Shown: positions 62,958 to 64,000 of the stretch, piece by piece | How positions within the stretch are numbered: position 1 is the stretch's first letter | Layout: each line of letters opens with the position of its first letter | Source of the DNA: Zobellella taiwanensis | Lineage (GTDB): Bacteria > Pseudomonadota > Gammaproteobacteria > Enterobacterales > Aeromonadaceae | Length of the DNA stretch: 64,000 nt | Assembly (NCBI RefSeq): GCF_003012795.1 | Contig: NZ_PXYH01000001.1 | Coordinates: 62,001-126,000 of the forward strand | Direction of reading: 5' to 3' | The notes under the pieces: generated by a model | The model's database searches: none | Told to the model about the DNA's origin: nothing | The model's input: the letters and a program-made list of their open reading frames with translations, nothing else | Program-made: the position numbers and the translations under genes

Positions 62958-63076
62958 AACCCCCTCCCAACCTCCTCCTTGGAAAGGGGGAGGAGCAAAA
63001 ACCCCCTCTCCTTATCAAGGGGAGCCAAACGCTTTGCTCCCTCCCCTTTTTAAGGGGAGGGCTGGGGTGGGGTTAA
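62955..63076. repeat. palindromic MITE-like element between kpsT and kpsE
   Basis: Outer arms TAAAACCCCCTCCCAACCTC and GGAGGGCTGGGGTGGGGTTA are imperfect inverted repeats. Inner arms AAAGGGGGAGGAGC and GCTCCCTCCCCTTTTTAAGG also pair. About 122 bases, no ORF. It resembles C/G-rich palindromic repeats seen in many bacterial genomes. Confidence 0.75.
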
Positions 63077-63202
63077 AACAAACAACACAGAACAAACAAG
63101 CACAACGCAGAAGCCACAAACAACGCCGCGCAACTTAAAGCTTACAGCTATGTCACCGCTGCTATAGAACATCTTCTTACTCAAATTTAGAACTGAGATC
63201 CC

Positions 63203-64000
63203 ATGAAGCACTTTGTTAAACAAAACCCCCATTGGGCACTCGCCCTTGCGGCCATTATCGCCGTTGCCTTCTACTGGTTTGCCTGGGCATCAGACAGGTA
63301 CGTATCCCGCGCCACCGTAGTACTGGAAAGCCCGCAAATAGCCGCCCCCGAGTTCAGCTTTGCCAGCCTGATTAAAGGCGGCGGTGGCCACAGCGATCTG
63401 CTACTGCTGCGCGAACACCTGCTATCTACCGACATGCTTAACACCGTGCTCAAGCAACTGCCTTTTCGTGAGCACTACAGCGAAAACGGCGACCTGTTCG
63501 CCAGCCTGTGGAACAAAGATGCTCCCATAGAAGAGCTGCATAAATACTATAAAAAACGCGTAAGCGTAGAGCTGGATGAATACGCCGGCGTATTGAACAT
63601 AGAAGTGCAGGCCTTTACCCCTCAGTTTGCTCACGATCTGGCTCAATTGCTGTTAAGCGCCGGCGAAAACCACATGAATGCCATGGGCCAGCGCCTGGCA
63701 GAAGAGCAGGTTAAATTTCTGGAAAAACAAACCGACCGCCTGGGCGACCGGCTGGACGAAGCCCGGGCCAACCTGCTGGCATTCCAGAACGAACATGGTC
63801 TTATCTCGCCCATTCATACCGTAGAAAGCCTTAACCAAGTAGTGGGCACGCTAGAAGGTGAACTGGCCCGCCTGCAGGCGCGCTACACGGCGGCACAAAG
63901 CTACCAGAGTGTGCGCTCTGCCGAGCTGGTGCAAATAAAAGCCGAAATAAACGCCCTGCAACAGCAAATTGGCAAAGAGCAAAACCGCCTTGCTAAAGAA
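63203..64000 (+). CDS. kpsE: KpsE-like capsule export inner-membrane protein (cut by window edge)
   Basis: Periplasmic adaptor of ABC-dependent capsule export. From ATG 63203 the frame is open for 266 codons to the window end. A membrane helix at about 11-29 (ALALAAIIAVAFYWFAWAS) is followed by DRYVSRATVVLESPQIAAPE, the PCP/KpsE N-terminal domain, and LHKYYKKRVSVELDEYAGVLNIEVQAFTP. A long coiled coil starts near 165 (EEQVKFLEKQTDRLGDRLDEARANLLAFQ). The C-terminal part is outside the window. Confidence 0.93.
   Translation, partial: MKHFVKQNPHWALALAAIIAVAFYWFAWASDRYVSRATVVLESPQIAAPEFSFASLIKGGGGHSDLLLLREHLLSTDMLNTVLKQLPFREHYSENGDLFASLWNKDAPIEELHKYYKKRVSVELDEYAGVLNIEVQAFTPQFAHDLAQLLLSAGENHMNAMGQRLAEEQVKFLEKQTDRLGDRLDEARANLLAFQNEHGLISPIHTVESLNQVVGTLEGELARLQARYTAAQSYQSVRSAELVQIKAEINALQQQIGKEQNRLAKE

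Overview
The window is a GC-rich gammaproteobacterial chromosome segment, most likely from the Aeromonadaceae (Oceanimonas / Zobellella / Oceanisphaera type). This is inferred from gene content and order (hrpA, recR-ybaB-dnaX-apt, lrgAB-cdd next to sbcB, an ectABC-ask cluster, MaoP, YbaN, DUF3087, DUF4250) and from the ectoine genes, which suggest a marine or halotolerant life. Most of the window is compact housekeeping DNA, rich in DNA repair and recombination genes: recC (partial), hrpA, sbcB, recR, dnaX, dinG and a SulA-like gene. AT-rich accessory blocks interrupt it.

Layout. 1-4.0 kb: 5' part of recC, an MscS-type channel with an uncharacterised partner, GlpM, DoxX. 4.27-13.2 kb: an integron with a SOS-type (LexA box) integrase gene, an attI junction and seven gene cassettes, each with a visible attC site. 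From the integrase outward these are a near-canonical aadA1 spectinomycin/streptomycin resistance cassette, a small Cys-rich protein, a TPR + HEPN protein, a DUF3644 (HEPN-motif) protein, a membrane protein, a HEPN-like protein and a DUF262/DUF1524 (GmrSD-like) protein. 13.4-17.3 kb: small conserved genes, a decayed DUF6152 gene joined to the tail of another gene, and two AT-rich genes beside a second, diverged copy of the sequence that lies upstream of intI. 17.5-27.5 kb: rplY, hrpA, a compact 27-codon transcription unit, a SlyB-like lipoprotein, a cytochrome b562-like protein, an MFS transporter, a YbjD-like OLD-family ATPase and a parvulin. 27.7-31.8 kb: ectA-ectB-ectC-ask. 32-37.6 kb: cold-shock protein, TPR protein, MaoP, sbcB, lrgA-lrgB-cdd. 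37.7-47.9 kb: recR-ybaB-dnaX-apt, dusC, a DksA-like protein, a porin, dinG, a YccT-like protein.

From 37.6 to 59 kb a GGGGTCGGAGTCA-type REP sequence recurs at seven places. The window also encodes a REP-associated tyrosine transposase (RAYT) whose own stop codon lies in one copy. REP copies flank a three-gene operon of a serine hydrolase-like membrane protein, a cytochrome P450 and a small membrane protein. Adjacent genes include hemH, adk, tpm, DUF4250 and a SulA-like gene with two perfect LexA boxes. From 57.6 kb to the end is the start of an ABC-dependent capsule export cluster: KpsS-like, then an ops/JUMPStart (RfaH) element followed by a lipoprotein, KpsD, KpsM, KpsT and KpsE (partial).

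Best leads: an integron array dominated by HEPN-type and GmrSD-like cassettes, which look like defence or toxin modules, carried with a clinical-type resistance cassette; a possible orphan attI-like copy at 17.3 kb; the RAYT/REP family; a conserved dnaX frameshift signal (slippery heptamer, upstream SD-like stimulator, immediate -1 stop); and a double LexA operator on the SulA-like gene.
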